64,000 nucleotides of DNA from Balanoglossus misakiensis (taxonomy: Eukaryota > Hemichordata). This document shows positions 48,986 to 57,336 of this stretch, piece after piece (the first letter of the stretch is position 1; each line of letters begins with the position of its first letter). The notes beneath the pieces are model-generated. The model saw nothing but the letters and a program-made list of their open reading frames with translations, was not told where the DNA came from and searched no databases. The stretch is taken from NCBI GenBank assembly GCA_040954595.2, contig JBECUI020000037.1:1-64000 (forward strand), in the 5' to 3' direction. The position numbers were made by a program, and so were the translations under genes.

Positions 48986-49295
48986 CCATCCACAACCCCC
49001 ACCCATCAGGGGTGGTATTAAGAACTACCACAAAAAGTGGCTGTTTGCTTGAGGTTTGCGAGGATATTTATCAATTTTTTTTTGTATAATGCCCCATCCA
49101 CAACCCCCACCCATTCAGGGGTGGTATTAAGAATTACCACAAAAAGTGGCTGTTTGCTTGAGGTTTGCGAGGATATTTATCAATTTTTTTTTGTATAATG
49201 CCCCATCCACAACCCCCACCCATCAGGGGTGGTATTAAGAATTACCACAAAAAGTGGCTGTTTGCTTGAGGTTTGCGAGGATATTTATCAATTTT
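48986..49295. repeat. three tandem approx. 108-nt repeats with conserved hairpins
   Basis: Units start at 48986, 49094 and 49203, with spacing of 108 and 109. They are nearly identical (one C/T change and one inserted T seen). Each has CCACCC-5 nt-GGGTGG, then CCAC-AAAAA-GTGG, a GAGG-rich stretch and a T run. Units 1 and 2 end with GTATAATGCC. The third stops after the T run. There is no open reading frame. Confidence 0.9.
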
Positions 49296-49389
49296 TCAAC
49301 TCTTAATTCACAACGCATCAGAGGTACTTGTTTCCGTTCAAACGGAGATCTGTCTACCGCTTTTGATGTAGATTGTATCATTTATTTTT

Positions 49390-50712
49390 TTATTTGCTTT
49401 GTTGAATAGTCTTTTGATAGTAGTAATAACTGTCTTTCGGTATGCGCTTTAATGTTTTGAAGTCGCAGTATACAATGCCAAAACGTTTTGAATACCCGAA
49501 AGACCATTCAAAATTATCAATGATGGACCATAGAAAATATCCCTTTAATGGTATATCTTCTGCAATAGCTTGCTTGCAGGCTTGTAAATGTTGCTGCAAG
49601 AAGTGTATGCGTCCAAAGTCGTGTACCTGATTGTCGACACTAAGCACATCGTTCCATGAAGAACCGTTTTCGGTAATATACAAGTCCATGCCGTCTGTTT
49701 CTTTGTTGACGAAGCGTAGTAGACGTAACATACCATCAGGTACAATTGGCCATGGCATCTCAGTATGCGGAACTTTTGGTGACTCCAGGACAAACTTTTC
49801 CGGGGCTGATGCCTTATATTTTGCCAATGGTTCCGTGTAATAGTTTAGTCCGAAGAAATCGACTTTTTCTGCCATAATTTTCATATCATTTTGCTGAATG
49901 GGCATCGTTATTTTTTGTGCTTTGAGATGCCGTTCAGGATAGTCTTTGCCGATAAGTGGGTTCAGGAACATGCGGGTGTCGCGATCGGCAGCGCGGTCAG
50001 CAGCTTGTATATCTGCCTTCGTATTACTTGCAGGACAGGGAAGACCGAGATTGAGTGCGGTTCCTATTTTCCCCTGGTAGTTGCCGCTCCGAAATGCTTG
50101 CACGGCAAGACCATGTGATAAGTTGAGGTGGTGAATAGCCTTGTATGCCCGGCCCTTATTCTTAATGCCCGGTGCATGGATGCCCCAGAGATAACCGAGA
50201 ATAGCGCTACACCAAGGCTCGTTTTGCGGGATCCACATTGCGACTTTTTTGTGGAATCGCTGGAATATTTCTTGTGCATAATCGGCAAAATAATACGCAG
50301 TATCGCGGTTTGACCAGCCACCTTTTTCTTCTAATGCTTGGGGGAGCTCCCAGTGATACAGAGTAACACATGGCTGTATGCCCGCTTTTTTTAATGCATC
50401 AATGAGACGCTTATAATAGTCTAGTCCCTGCTCGTTGATGGCACCGGTTCCATCAGGAAATATACGAGACCAAGAAATGGAAAATCGATATGAACCTACG
50501 CCGAGATCCTTCATGAGTGCTATGTCTTCTTCATAGCGATGGTAGGCATCAACTGCAACGGAACCGTTTTCTCCTGCATAAACCTTACCGGGCTTACGAG
50601 AAAAAACATCCCAAGATGATTCACCACAGCCATATAGTTTTCGATTTGTTGCACCTTCCACTTGATAAGCTGCACTTGCACAACCCCATAGAAAGTTATT
50701 GGGAAACGTCAT
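49390..50712 (-). CDS. bglA: GH1 beta-glucosidase
   Basis: About 440 residues, cytoplasmic. GH1 hallmarks are FLWGCASAAYQVEGA, YRFSISWSRIFPDGTG, the acid/base Glu in WIPQNEPW, FFGLNYYTEPLA, the nucleophile Glu in LYITENGSSW, and LKGYFLWSIIDNFEWSFGYSKRFG. The ATG at 50712 has GGAGGTGG just upstream, so it is preferred to the ATG at 50727, which lies before that site. It would split cellobiose-type products made by the surface glucanases. Confidence 0.93.
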   Translation of the reverse strand: MTFPNNFLWGCASAAYQVEGATNRKLYGCGESSWDVFSRKPGKVYAGENGSVAVDAYHRYEEDIALMKDLGVGSYRFSISWSRIFPDGTGAINEQGLDYYKRLIDALKKAGIQPCVTLYHWELPQALEEKGGWSNRDTAYYFADYAQEIFQRFHKKVAMWIPQNEPWCSAILGYLWGIHAPGIKNKGRAYKAIHHLNLSHGLAVQAFRSGNYQGKIGTALNLGLPCPASNTKADIQAADRAADRDTRMFLNPLIGKDYPERHLKAQKITMPIQQNDMKIMAEKVDFFGLNYYTEPLAKYKASAPEKFVLESPKVPHTEMPWPIVPDGMLRLLRFVNKETDGMDLYITENGSSWNDVLSVDNQVHDFGRIHFLQQHLQACKQAIAEDIPLKGYFLWSIIDNFEWSFGYSKRFGIVYCDFKTLKRIPKDSYYYYQKTIQQSK

Positions 50713-50890
50713 TGGATCCACCTCCATTTGTTAACTAAACATTATCATACAATGTCTCTGATGGTCTAGATATAGAGAGTAAAATTTTGTGAAACTACGT
50801 AAGAAATATTGTTGTATACATTGCAAGGAATAGGCATTAATAGATATTGGTAAAAAACTTTGTTGTAGTTACGGAAACTTTATTCCCGGA

Positions 50891-52837
50891 TTACGAACTA
50901 GTTATTCTACAGCGGTGTAATACTTCCGTTAATTGCGATATTGTTCCTGTGGGACGCTTGGAAAAAAGCAATTCTAATGTATCATAATACTGATCCCAAT
51001 GCATTTGTTCTGTTTGATAGCGTTTTTGCATCCATGTACTGTGGGCATTGCTGTCAAGGACATCAACAAGAGCTTCTTCGGCAAGGCGGAATTGTTCCAT
51101 TGCTTTTTTTTCTGAATCGGAATCTTTTCGGATCGATATACAATGGAGCATGAGCCTTCCGACTGCACATGCAAGTGGGGCAGTATTGGTAAAACAACTG
51201 GTAAATGGAGCAAAATCTTGCTTGAATTTTGCTAATCCTCCCGGCAGACATTCGGCATACCGAGAGAAAATGACCGTACGAAGGATATCCCCTGCATAGG
51301 TGCCGAGTTTTGCAGCTTTTATGGCATCACTTGCGAATGCTTCTTTATCGTGCCGCATAATCAGACCTGCAGCATGTACATACCGTAGGGGCGGATGGTT
51401 CGTTGCATTGGATGGGCCACTATAGACCGACATGAGATAAGCCTGATCTTCTGCCCTGCCGACAAACGATGGAGTAAAAGGTCGGTGTCGTTGCAGTGCA
51501 TTAAGTAGAATGCCGTTTGTTCCTCCCGTTACATGCAGACGTTGCAGCCCACGATTCTGACCGTCAAGATGGGTACCGTCATACTTCGTCATCATTTCTG
51601 CACGGGTTGAACATGCCATCATGGTGGTACGGGGGAAAAAAAGATCATTTGGAGAAAGAGGTTCATCGGGATATTTGACGTCTGGAGTAAAAAGCCCTTG
51701 GGATATGTCTTTTTCGTTTACTAATGCACCAGCAATCATGCCAAGTTCAACCCATTGATCGGTATGATCCTTTGCCTGGGCACCCCATAGTGGGGTTCGA
51801 AAATGATCAAGTGCTGATTTTCCCGTTTCAGAAAATATTTCAGGTTGTGAAAATACTTGATCTAGGTCAAACTTAAAAGTTGCTCGTATATCGGGGGCGA
51901 TGCAGAGTTGCCAGAGAAGTGGGGCTGCCTTGAGAAAAGAATAATGCCGACCGTACATACCGTTTACGCCGAATACTTCTGCAATGTCGGCAGCACGGGT
52001 TTCTTTTGTGGCGGAAGCAAGTATGTCTGCAATTTCTATTGTTTCTGACTCGGTTACTATATATACCTCTAAGTGGGAAAGGTTAGCATGATTTTCCAAC
52101 TCATTGGTCAGGTATTCTTTGGCGATGCTTGCTAATCCTTTGTGAGTAACGGAAACTGATAAGAGAACTCGAATTCGTACGTCTTCGGGAAGATTGTTCT
52201 GTTCCTTTTCCCATTTCAGCATGTTTGAGATCCCATTGAGACCATAGATCAACTCGTTTGCATCACGTGAAACCCCAATAGGCATGGGATGGTCGTACCA
52301 GTATTGTTGATGTTCGTGTACAATCTCGTGGAGCTTTTTTTTCATGGAAGAGGAGATGTCGAGAGAGTCAATCTTGTCCGGGTCGGGGATTGTCAGCAAT
52401 ACATTGGAGGTAAAAAGTATTTCAGAAGCAGGATCACGTATCGGATTGGGGTTAGGGCTAATGCTGTGAATAGTTCGGGTGTTCCGGACGTCTTGCTCTA
52501 ATGCTTCATAATTGTTGGAAGATTGCGTAAATGTTAATGCTTCAGGACAAAACACCGACCAGAGTAAGGTACGAAAGGTCAAGTCGGTGAGTTCAGGTTT
52601 TGTTTTGACAAATTCCCCCAGTTCCAATAGTGACTGCTTGGTATTTGCAGGTAATGTTTCCAATTCGGTTGCGATTGCACGTGCAATAGGAAAGGGGTGT
52701 GGTTCATCAAGCGGATGTTCCGCTTCTAAGTGATAAAGGAAATCAGTGAGAGGAAGAAATGTTTCAGAGGTTTCATCAATCTGATTTGCTAAAAATCTAA
52801 TTACACGTGCATATGAATTTGTATACATGGTTTCCAT
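50891..52837 (-). CDS. conserved-looking 648-residue protein of unknown function
   Basis: A soluble protein without signal peptide or membrane helices. The N-terminal 200 residues are helical and Glu/Leu rich. The middle contains DVRIRVLLSVSVTHKGLA, then IRATFKFDLDQVF, and later GTNGILLNALQRHRPF and FVGRAEDQAYLMSVYSG. A DxD-like FDLDQ followed by an acidic ED motif recalls GT-A glycosyltransferases, but no family is recognised and this is only a guess. No ribosome-binding site is evident, and the start codon sits in a palindrome (52821-52847). It lies 45 nt after the first BspA-like gene in the same direction and may be co-transcribed with it. Confidence 0.55.
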   Translation of the reverse strand: METMYTNSYARVIRFLANQIDETSETFLPLTDFLYHLEAEHPLDEPHPFPIARAIATELETLPANTKQSLLELGEFVKTKPELTDLTFRTLLWSVFCPEALTFTQSSNNYEALEQDVRNTRTIHSISPNPNPIRDPASEILFTSNVLLTIPDPDKIDSLDISSSMKKKLHEIVHEHQQYWYDHPMPIGVSRDANELIYGLNGISNMLKWEKEQNNLPEDVRIRVLLSVSVTHKGLASIAKEYLTNELENHANLSHLEVYIVTESETIEIADILASATKETRAADIAEVFGVNGMYGRHYSFLKAAPLLWQLCIAPDIRATFKFDLDQVFSQPEIFSETGKSALDHFRTPLWGAQAKDHTDQWVELGMIAGALVNEKDISQGLFTPDVKYPDEPLSPNDLFFPRTTMMACSTRAEMMTKYDGTHLDGQNRGLQRLHVTGGTNGILLNALQRHRPFTPSFVGRAEDQAYLMSVYSGPSNATNHPPLRYVHAAGLIMRHDKEAFASDAIKAAKLGTYAGDILRTVIFSRYAECLPGGLAKFKQDFAPFTSCFTNTAPLACAVGRLMLHCISIRKDSDSEKKAMEQFRLAEEALVDVLDSNAHSTWMQKRYQTEQMHWDQYYDTLELLFSKRPTGTISQLTEVLHRCRITSS

Positions 52838-52847
52838 GTATACATGG
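52821..52847. promoter_or_regulatory. palindrome over a start codon
   Basis: GTATACATGG (52821-52830), TTT, CCATGTATAC (52834-52843) is an exact 10-bp inverted repeat. It runs into a second 14-bp palindrome, CCATGTATACATGG (52834-52847). The start codon of the 648-residue gene lies inside. It could be an operator or an RNA hairpin hiding the start. Confidence 0.5.
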
Positions 52848-52882
52848 TACTATATTTATAGTCTTCTTATCAATAAACGGAT

Positions 52883-55800
52883 CTACTGCACTGTGATAAT
52901 AAACTCCACAATTGGATTCTGCGGCGTACTGAAATCGGCACTTGTTGTTTGTATCCTTATGACATAGTTGCCGTCATCAGTGCCATTATTGACATTCAAG
53001 GTCCTTCCGTCGGTAATGCTGAATGTGTCGTTATGGCTTGTATCATCTGTCGGCAGACTGTACTGCGGATTTTCCAGTTGTCCTGCAAGGGAGTCGTTCT
53101 GTGCTGTAATGCTTAGTGGCGTTCCTATCGAGATAGTTGTCTGCGGTAATGTAATATACCATGGACCGAGGTTCTGATTGAAGGCACTCGCACCGGAAAA
53201 CATGGAACTCATATCAGTTACCTTGGATATATCCCAGTTGCTCAAGTCCCGATTAAAGGCACTCGCACCGGAAAACATGGAACTCATATCAGTTACCATG
53301 GAGGTGTTCCAGTTGTTCACGCTCTGATTGAAGGCGCTAGCACCAAAGAACATGGAACTCATATCAGTTACCACGGAGGTGTCCCAGTTATGCACGTTCT
53401 GATTGAAGGAACTTGCACCAAAGAACATGGAACTCATATCAGTTACCACGGAGGTGTTCCAGTTGCTCAAGTCCCGATTAAAGGAACTCGCACCGGAGAA
53501 CATGGAACTCATATTGCTTACCTTGGAGGTGTTCCAGTTGTTCACGCTCTGATTGAAGGCAGTTGCACCGGAGAACATGGAACTCATATTGCCTACCTCG
53601 GCGGTGTCCCAGTTGTTCACGCTCTGATTAAAGGAACTCGCACCGGAGAACATGAAACTCATATCGCTTACCTGAGAGGTGTTCCAGTTGCTCAAGTCTC
53701 GATTAAAGGAACTCGCACCGGAGAACATGAAATGCATATCGCTTACCATGGAGGTATTCCAGTTGTTCACGCTCTGATTGAAGGCAGTTGCACCGGAGAA
53801 CATGGAACTCATGTCGGTTACCATGGAGGTATTCCAGTTGTTCACGCTCTGATTGAAGGCAGTTGCACCGGAGAACATGAAACTCATGTCGGTAACCATG
53901 GAGGTATTCCAGTTGCTCAAGTCCCGATTAAATGCAGTTGCCTGAAAAAACATCTCACGCATATTGCTTACCTCGGCGGTGTCCCAGTTACTGATGTCTC
54001 CATTAAAGGTGATTGCAGAAGCGAACATTTTATTCATATCGCTTACCTGAGAGGTGTTCCAGTTGCTCAAGCTCTGATTAAAGGAATTTGCGCCGGAGAA
54101 CATGTAACTCATATTGCTTACCTCGGCGGTGTCCCAGTTTTTGATGTCTCCATTAAAGGTGGTTGCAAAGGCAAACATGAAACTCATATCGCTTACCTGA
54201 GAGGTGTTCCAGTTATTCAAGTTTTGATTGAAGGCAGTTGCCTGATAAAACATCTTATGCATATTAGTTACCTCGGCGGTGTCCCAGTTACTGATATCTC
54301 CATTAAAGGCAGATGCAGAGGTGAACATGGAATTCATATCGGTTACCTGAGAGGTGTTCCAGTTATTCAAGTTTTGATTGAATGCAGTTGCACCGGAGAA
54401 CATGTTACTCATATTGCTTACTTGGCCGGTGTTCCAGTTACTTAAGTTCTGATTGAATGCAGATGCCAGATAGAACATCGCACCCATATTGCTTACTTGG
54501 GCAGTATTCCAGCTACTCAAGTCCTGATTGAATGTAGATGCCTGATAGAACATTGCACCCATATCGGTTACCTGAGAGGTGTTCCAGTCATTCAAGCTTT
54601 GATTAAAGGCAGATGCCTGATAAAACATTGCACCCATATTGGTTACATTGGAGGTGTCCCAGTTACTGATATCTGCATTGAAGGTGTGTGCAGAGGCGAA
54701 CATAGCATGCATATTTTCTACCTCTGAGAGATCAGGAACGTCAGTTGCTACCATAGTCATATTGCTTGCACCGGAAAATGCCGACGCCATACTAACCCAT
54801 TGTGCTGTTCCCCATTGATCAATCGATTTCAGTCGTGCAGCTATTTCTCCTGTTGTATTTTTTAACAGTATCCGCTGAAAACTATCTGTTATCTTAACTG
54901 TATATTCTCCTGCTTCTGCATAGACATGGCTTGCCGTACTGGAGGTCCCTTCAACCGTTCCATCTCCCCAGGATATTGCATAGCCAGCTGTACTGTCTCC
55001 CACTGGAATTTCCACTGTTTGATTTGCTGCGGTTGTTTCCCATCTTGTTATAAACAACGATGAACTGATATTCTCCATGGTTATGGCATTTATTTCTGTC
55101 ACGGTCTTCAATTCATTGTCTGCATTGTCAATAATATTCCCCGTATCGTCATTGGTATACCAGATTGTTATCACTTCATTGGGGGAAATTTCTCGTGAGA
55201 GGGTCAAAATAATTTTATTTGAATTTTCTTGCGTTGCAACGCTGAGTACGCTCAGTGTTTCCGTACCGCTGCTCGCAATGCCAAAATTACTACCTTGTGC
55301 AGTACCCTTGACAATTTCGGAAAAGGAAAGAAGAATCTTGTTTCCCTCTATTCCTGTTCCGCCCTCTGTGATTGTTGGCGATTGGGTATCAAGTACTGTC
55401 AGATTGGCTGTTGCAGAAAAGTCGGTATCAACGATGGAAAATGCATGTATTATTACTGGTCCTGCGGTAAGTGCGGTTACCTGGACACTTCCATCGTTAT
55501 TATCTGAAATTTCTGCTCTTGTCGGATTATCGTTTGTCCATCTTATTGATTGTACTATATTTATACCGCTGACGGTTGCCTGGAGGGTCTGTGTCTCTCC
55601 GAGCGAAATTGTCTGACTGTAGAATGCTATCTCTATTCCGGTAATACCGTTACTCGAAAATTCTTTTGCATCCGTCCATATGGAGGCTAATGTCCGATCT
55701 GCAGTATTTTCAGACCGAATTTGTATCTGGTACTGCTCTGCTCCTTCTAGGTTGGTCAGGGTATAGTATGTGTTTTCCGTTTCCACTGTTGGTGCGTTGT

Positions 55801-57070
55801 TCCATTGCTCTACGTCTGGTATGGGTGTGCTGGGAAGGTAACGAATGACATAGAGGGTGGGCACAATGTTTCCTTCCGTATCTAATCCTGATTCTGATGC
55901 ACTCCAGTTTAGCGTAAGAGTTTTAACAGATTTTTCGGTTTCGTTTTTGACTATTGTCTCAGGGTCAACTGCTCCAGGGGCTCTACTTGCTACTGGATAA
56001 GTGCTTATTGTTGTCTTGCTTGTGTAACTCGTACTACTCGTGGTTTCTCCATCTACTGCTTCTGATTGTATAACAATGAAATATGTTGTTGCTGGTTCCA
56101 TCAAAGTTCCGTCTGCTAATTGAGTTATCCGTATCTCATAGGGTTCCGGGGAATCAGGTGGGAGGGTGTTCACGAGATTTCCCGGTACTGCAACATTCGA
56201 GACTGTCCCATCTACCGACGAGATGTAGACAGAGTAGCGGGTAGGAAGGGCAGATCCCTGATCATTTCTGCCGGGTGATACTGCATCCCATCTCAGTATG
56301 ATCTCTCTTGCACCGACTGATGAAGTCAGTGTTGCAGTGCCGATGTTCACTGGCGATGGGGTTGTTGTTGCTACCGGGTCCACCAGTTCTATCGGTGTGC
56401 TGAGTTCTCTTCCTGCTTCGTCCAACTGGCTAATAATTGCTACCCAATAGGAGTGACTAGCATTTAGACCTTGTATGGTATAACGAATAAGACCGGATGC
56501 ATCAGGAGTAAGGTCTGCTGCAGGTATGGTTTGTGAGGTTTCCTGTCCTGATTCATCTCTTAGTCGAATGGTGTAGGAGTGTACTAAACGGGCTACAGGA
56601 GGCTGCCACTGAAGGGTAAAACTGTCAGGTGCCCTTTCCGTTACTTGTATGTTTGACACGGCTGAACCCGGAATACCAGCTTCCATTTTCCGTGATGATG
56701 CAACCGGCGAGGAGGTCTTGCCAATTATTGCTCGTATCTCTACAGAAAAGCTGGTAGCTTCAACAAGGCGGGGCGTGCTAATGATGTATTCCAAACCCGA
56801 TGCGGTGGAAATAATAGCTGGATCATCAACTTGTATGTCTTTTGCCCATACGTGCACATCATTGTTGGTGGTCTTGATAATAATATTATATATATCTGGT
56901 GGGGTTGCAGGGGGTATCCATGATATATGGATACTGTCATCGGCAACAAATCGTGTGCCAAGATTACTAATCGGGGAAGGTTGGATACTACCAGTACCAG
57001 TACTCCCACAAGAAAAAGTAAATAGAAAAACGAACAGCACGGATGTTCCCACTAAGAACTTTGTAAACAT
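52883..57070 (-). CDS. BspA-like surface lipoprotein 1 (Fn3, Big, DUF285 repeats)
   Basis: About 1395 residues from the ATG at 57070 (GGAGGT just upstream). The signal VGTSVLFVFLFTFSC makes it a lipoprotein. In order it has several fibronectin type III-like domains (DSIHISWIPPATPPDIYNI, SFTLQWQPPVARLVHSYTI), a Big_2-like domain (LGETQTLQATVSGI), and a SwmB/Big_5-like domain (NKIILTLSREISPNEVITIW). A PKD-like lead follows (YAISWGDGTVEG), then 21 BspA/DUF285 units of 25 residues (type SSMFSGATAFNQSVNNWNTS, coded by 75-bp repeats over about 53180-54725), and a cadherin-like tail. Such proteins act as adhesins or surface binders. No frameshift is seen. Confidence 0.85.
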   Translation of the reverse strand: MFTKFLVGTSVLFVFLFTFSCGSTGTGSIQPSPISNLGTRFVADDSIHISWIPPATPPDIYNIIIKTTNNDVHVWAKDIQVDDPAIISTASGLEYIISTPRLVEATSFSVEIRAIIGKTSSPVASSRKMEAGIPGSAVSNIQVTERAPDSFTLQWQPPVARLVHSYTIRLRDESGQETSQTIPAADLTPDASGLIRYTIQGLNASHSYWVAIISQLDEAGRELSTPIELVDPVATTTPSPVNIGTATLTSSVGAREIILRWDAVSPGRNDQGSALPTRYSVYISSVDGTVSNVAVPGNLVNTLPPDSPEPYEIRITQLADGTLMEPATTYFIVIQSEAVDGETTSSTSYTSKTTISTYPVASRAPGAVDPETIVKNETEKSVKTLTLNWSASESGLDTEGNIVPTLYVIRYLPSTPIPDVEQWNNAPTVETENTYYTLTNLEGAEQYQIQIRSENTADRTLASIWTDAKEFSSNGITGIEIAFYSQTISLGETQTLQATVSGINIVQSIRWTNDNPTRAEISDNNDGSVQVTALTAGPVIIHAFSIVDTDFSATANLTVLDTQSPTITEGGTGIEGNKILLSFSEIVKGTAQGSNFGIASSGTETLSVLSVATQENSNKIILTLSREISPNEVITIWYTNDDTGNIIDNADNELKTVTEINAITMENISSSLFITRWETTAANQTVEIPVGDSTAGYAISWGDGTVEGTSSTASHVYAEAGEYTVKITDSFQRILLKNTTGEIAARLKSIDQWGTAQWVSMASAFSGASNMTMVATDVPDLSEVENMHAMFASAHTFNADISNWDTSNVTNMGAMFYQASAFNQSLNDWNTSQVTDMGAMFYQASTFNQDLSSWNTAQVSNMGAMFYLASAFNQNLSNWNTGQVSNMSNMFSGATAFNQNLNNWNTSQVTDMNSMFTSASAFNGDISNWDTAEVTNMHKMFYQATAFNQNLNNWNTSQVSDMSFMFAFATTFNGDIKNWDTAEVSNMSYMFSGANSFNQSLSNWNTSQVSDMNKMFASAITFNGDISNWDTAEVSNMREMFFQATAFNRDLSNWNTSMVTDMSFMFSGATAFNQSVNNWNTSMVTDMSSMFSGATAFNQSVNNWNTSMVSDMHFMFSGASSFNRDLSNWNTSQVSDMSFMFSGASSFNQSVNNWDTAEVGNMSSMFSGATAFNQSVNNWNTSKVSNMSSMFSGASSFNRDLSNWNTSVVTDMSSMFFGASSFNQNVHNWDTSVVTDMSSMFFGASAFNQSVNNWNTSMVTDMSSMFSGASAFNRDLSNWDISKVTDMSSMFSGASAFNQNLGPWYITLPQTTISIGTPLSITAQNDSLAGQLENPQYSLPTDDTSHNDTFSITDGRTLNVNNGTDDGNYVIRIQTTSADFSTPQNPIVEFIITVQ

Positions 57071-57100
57071 AAGACCTCCACAAGGAAACTGTATACTATA

Positions 57101-57128
57101 TATATACAATAATGCACAAAAAAGTCAA
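57101..57128 (-). promoter_or_regulatory. promoter of BspA-like gene 1
   Basis: Minus strand TTGACT (57123-57128), 16 nt, TATATA (57101-57106), followed by TATAGTATAC and a GGAGGT ribosome-binding site. Confidence 0.5.
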
Positions 57129-57296
57129 GAGATGTTTTAGACAGTTGTCTGAACAGCAATGGCAGATGTAGGTATGCTTTTAAGTCCACTCTCATACTTC
57201 TTCTCCATTCGGGCATGCTATGCTACAGTACTGTTGCCTGTTTCACATAGATCGTTTCTGCAAAAACAGGATGATATATTACCAATGCTGAAAGAG

Positions 57297-57325
57297 AAAC
57301 AGCAGAGCATGTGTCTCCGCTGTTT
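57297..57325 (-). terminator. possible terminator after BspA-like gene 2
   Basis: AAACAGCGGAG and CTCTGCTGTTT (minus strand) form an 11-bp stem with one G-U pair, just past the stop at 57337, followed by CTCTTTC. Confidence 0.45.
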
Positions 57326-57336
57326 TTCGGAAGACC

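Larger units (their letters stand above)
48747..49389. other. gene-free region between GH12 and GH1
   Basis: No coding frame is supported. Besides the inverted repeat next to the GH12 start, it holds a hairpin (AACAACAGCA at 48904-48913 with TGCTGTTGTT at 48925-48934) and the three tandem approx. 108-nt repeats listed next. Confidence 0.7.

Noticed and set aside
48986-49295. CRISPR array
   Set aside because: The whole approx. 108-nt unit is repeated without unique spacers, there are only three units, and no cas genes are present.
53390-54445. 351-codon plus-strand frame opposite the DUF285 array
   Set aside because: It is the antisense shadow of 75-bp repeats (a multiple of three), so one open unit makes all open. 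The sense protein is clearly real.
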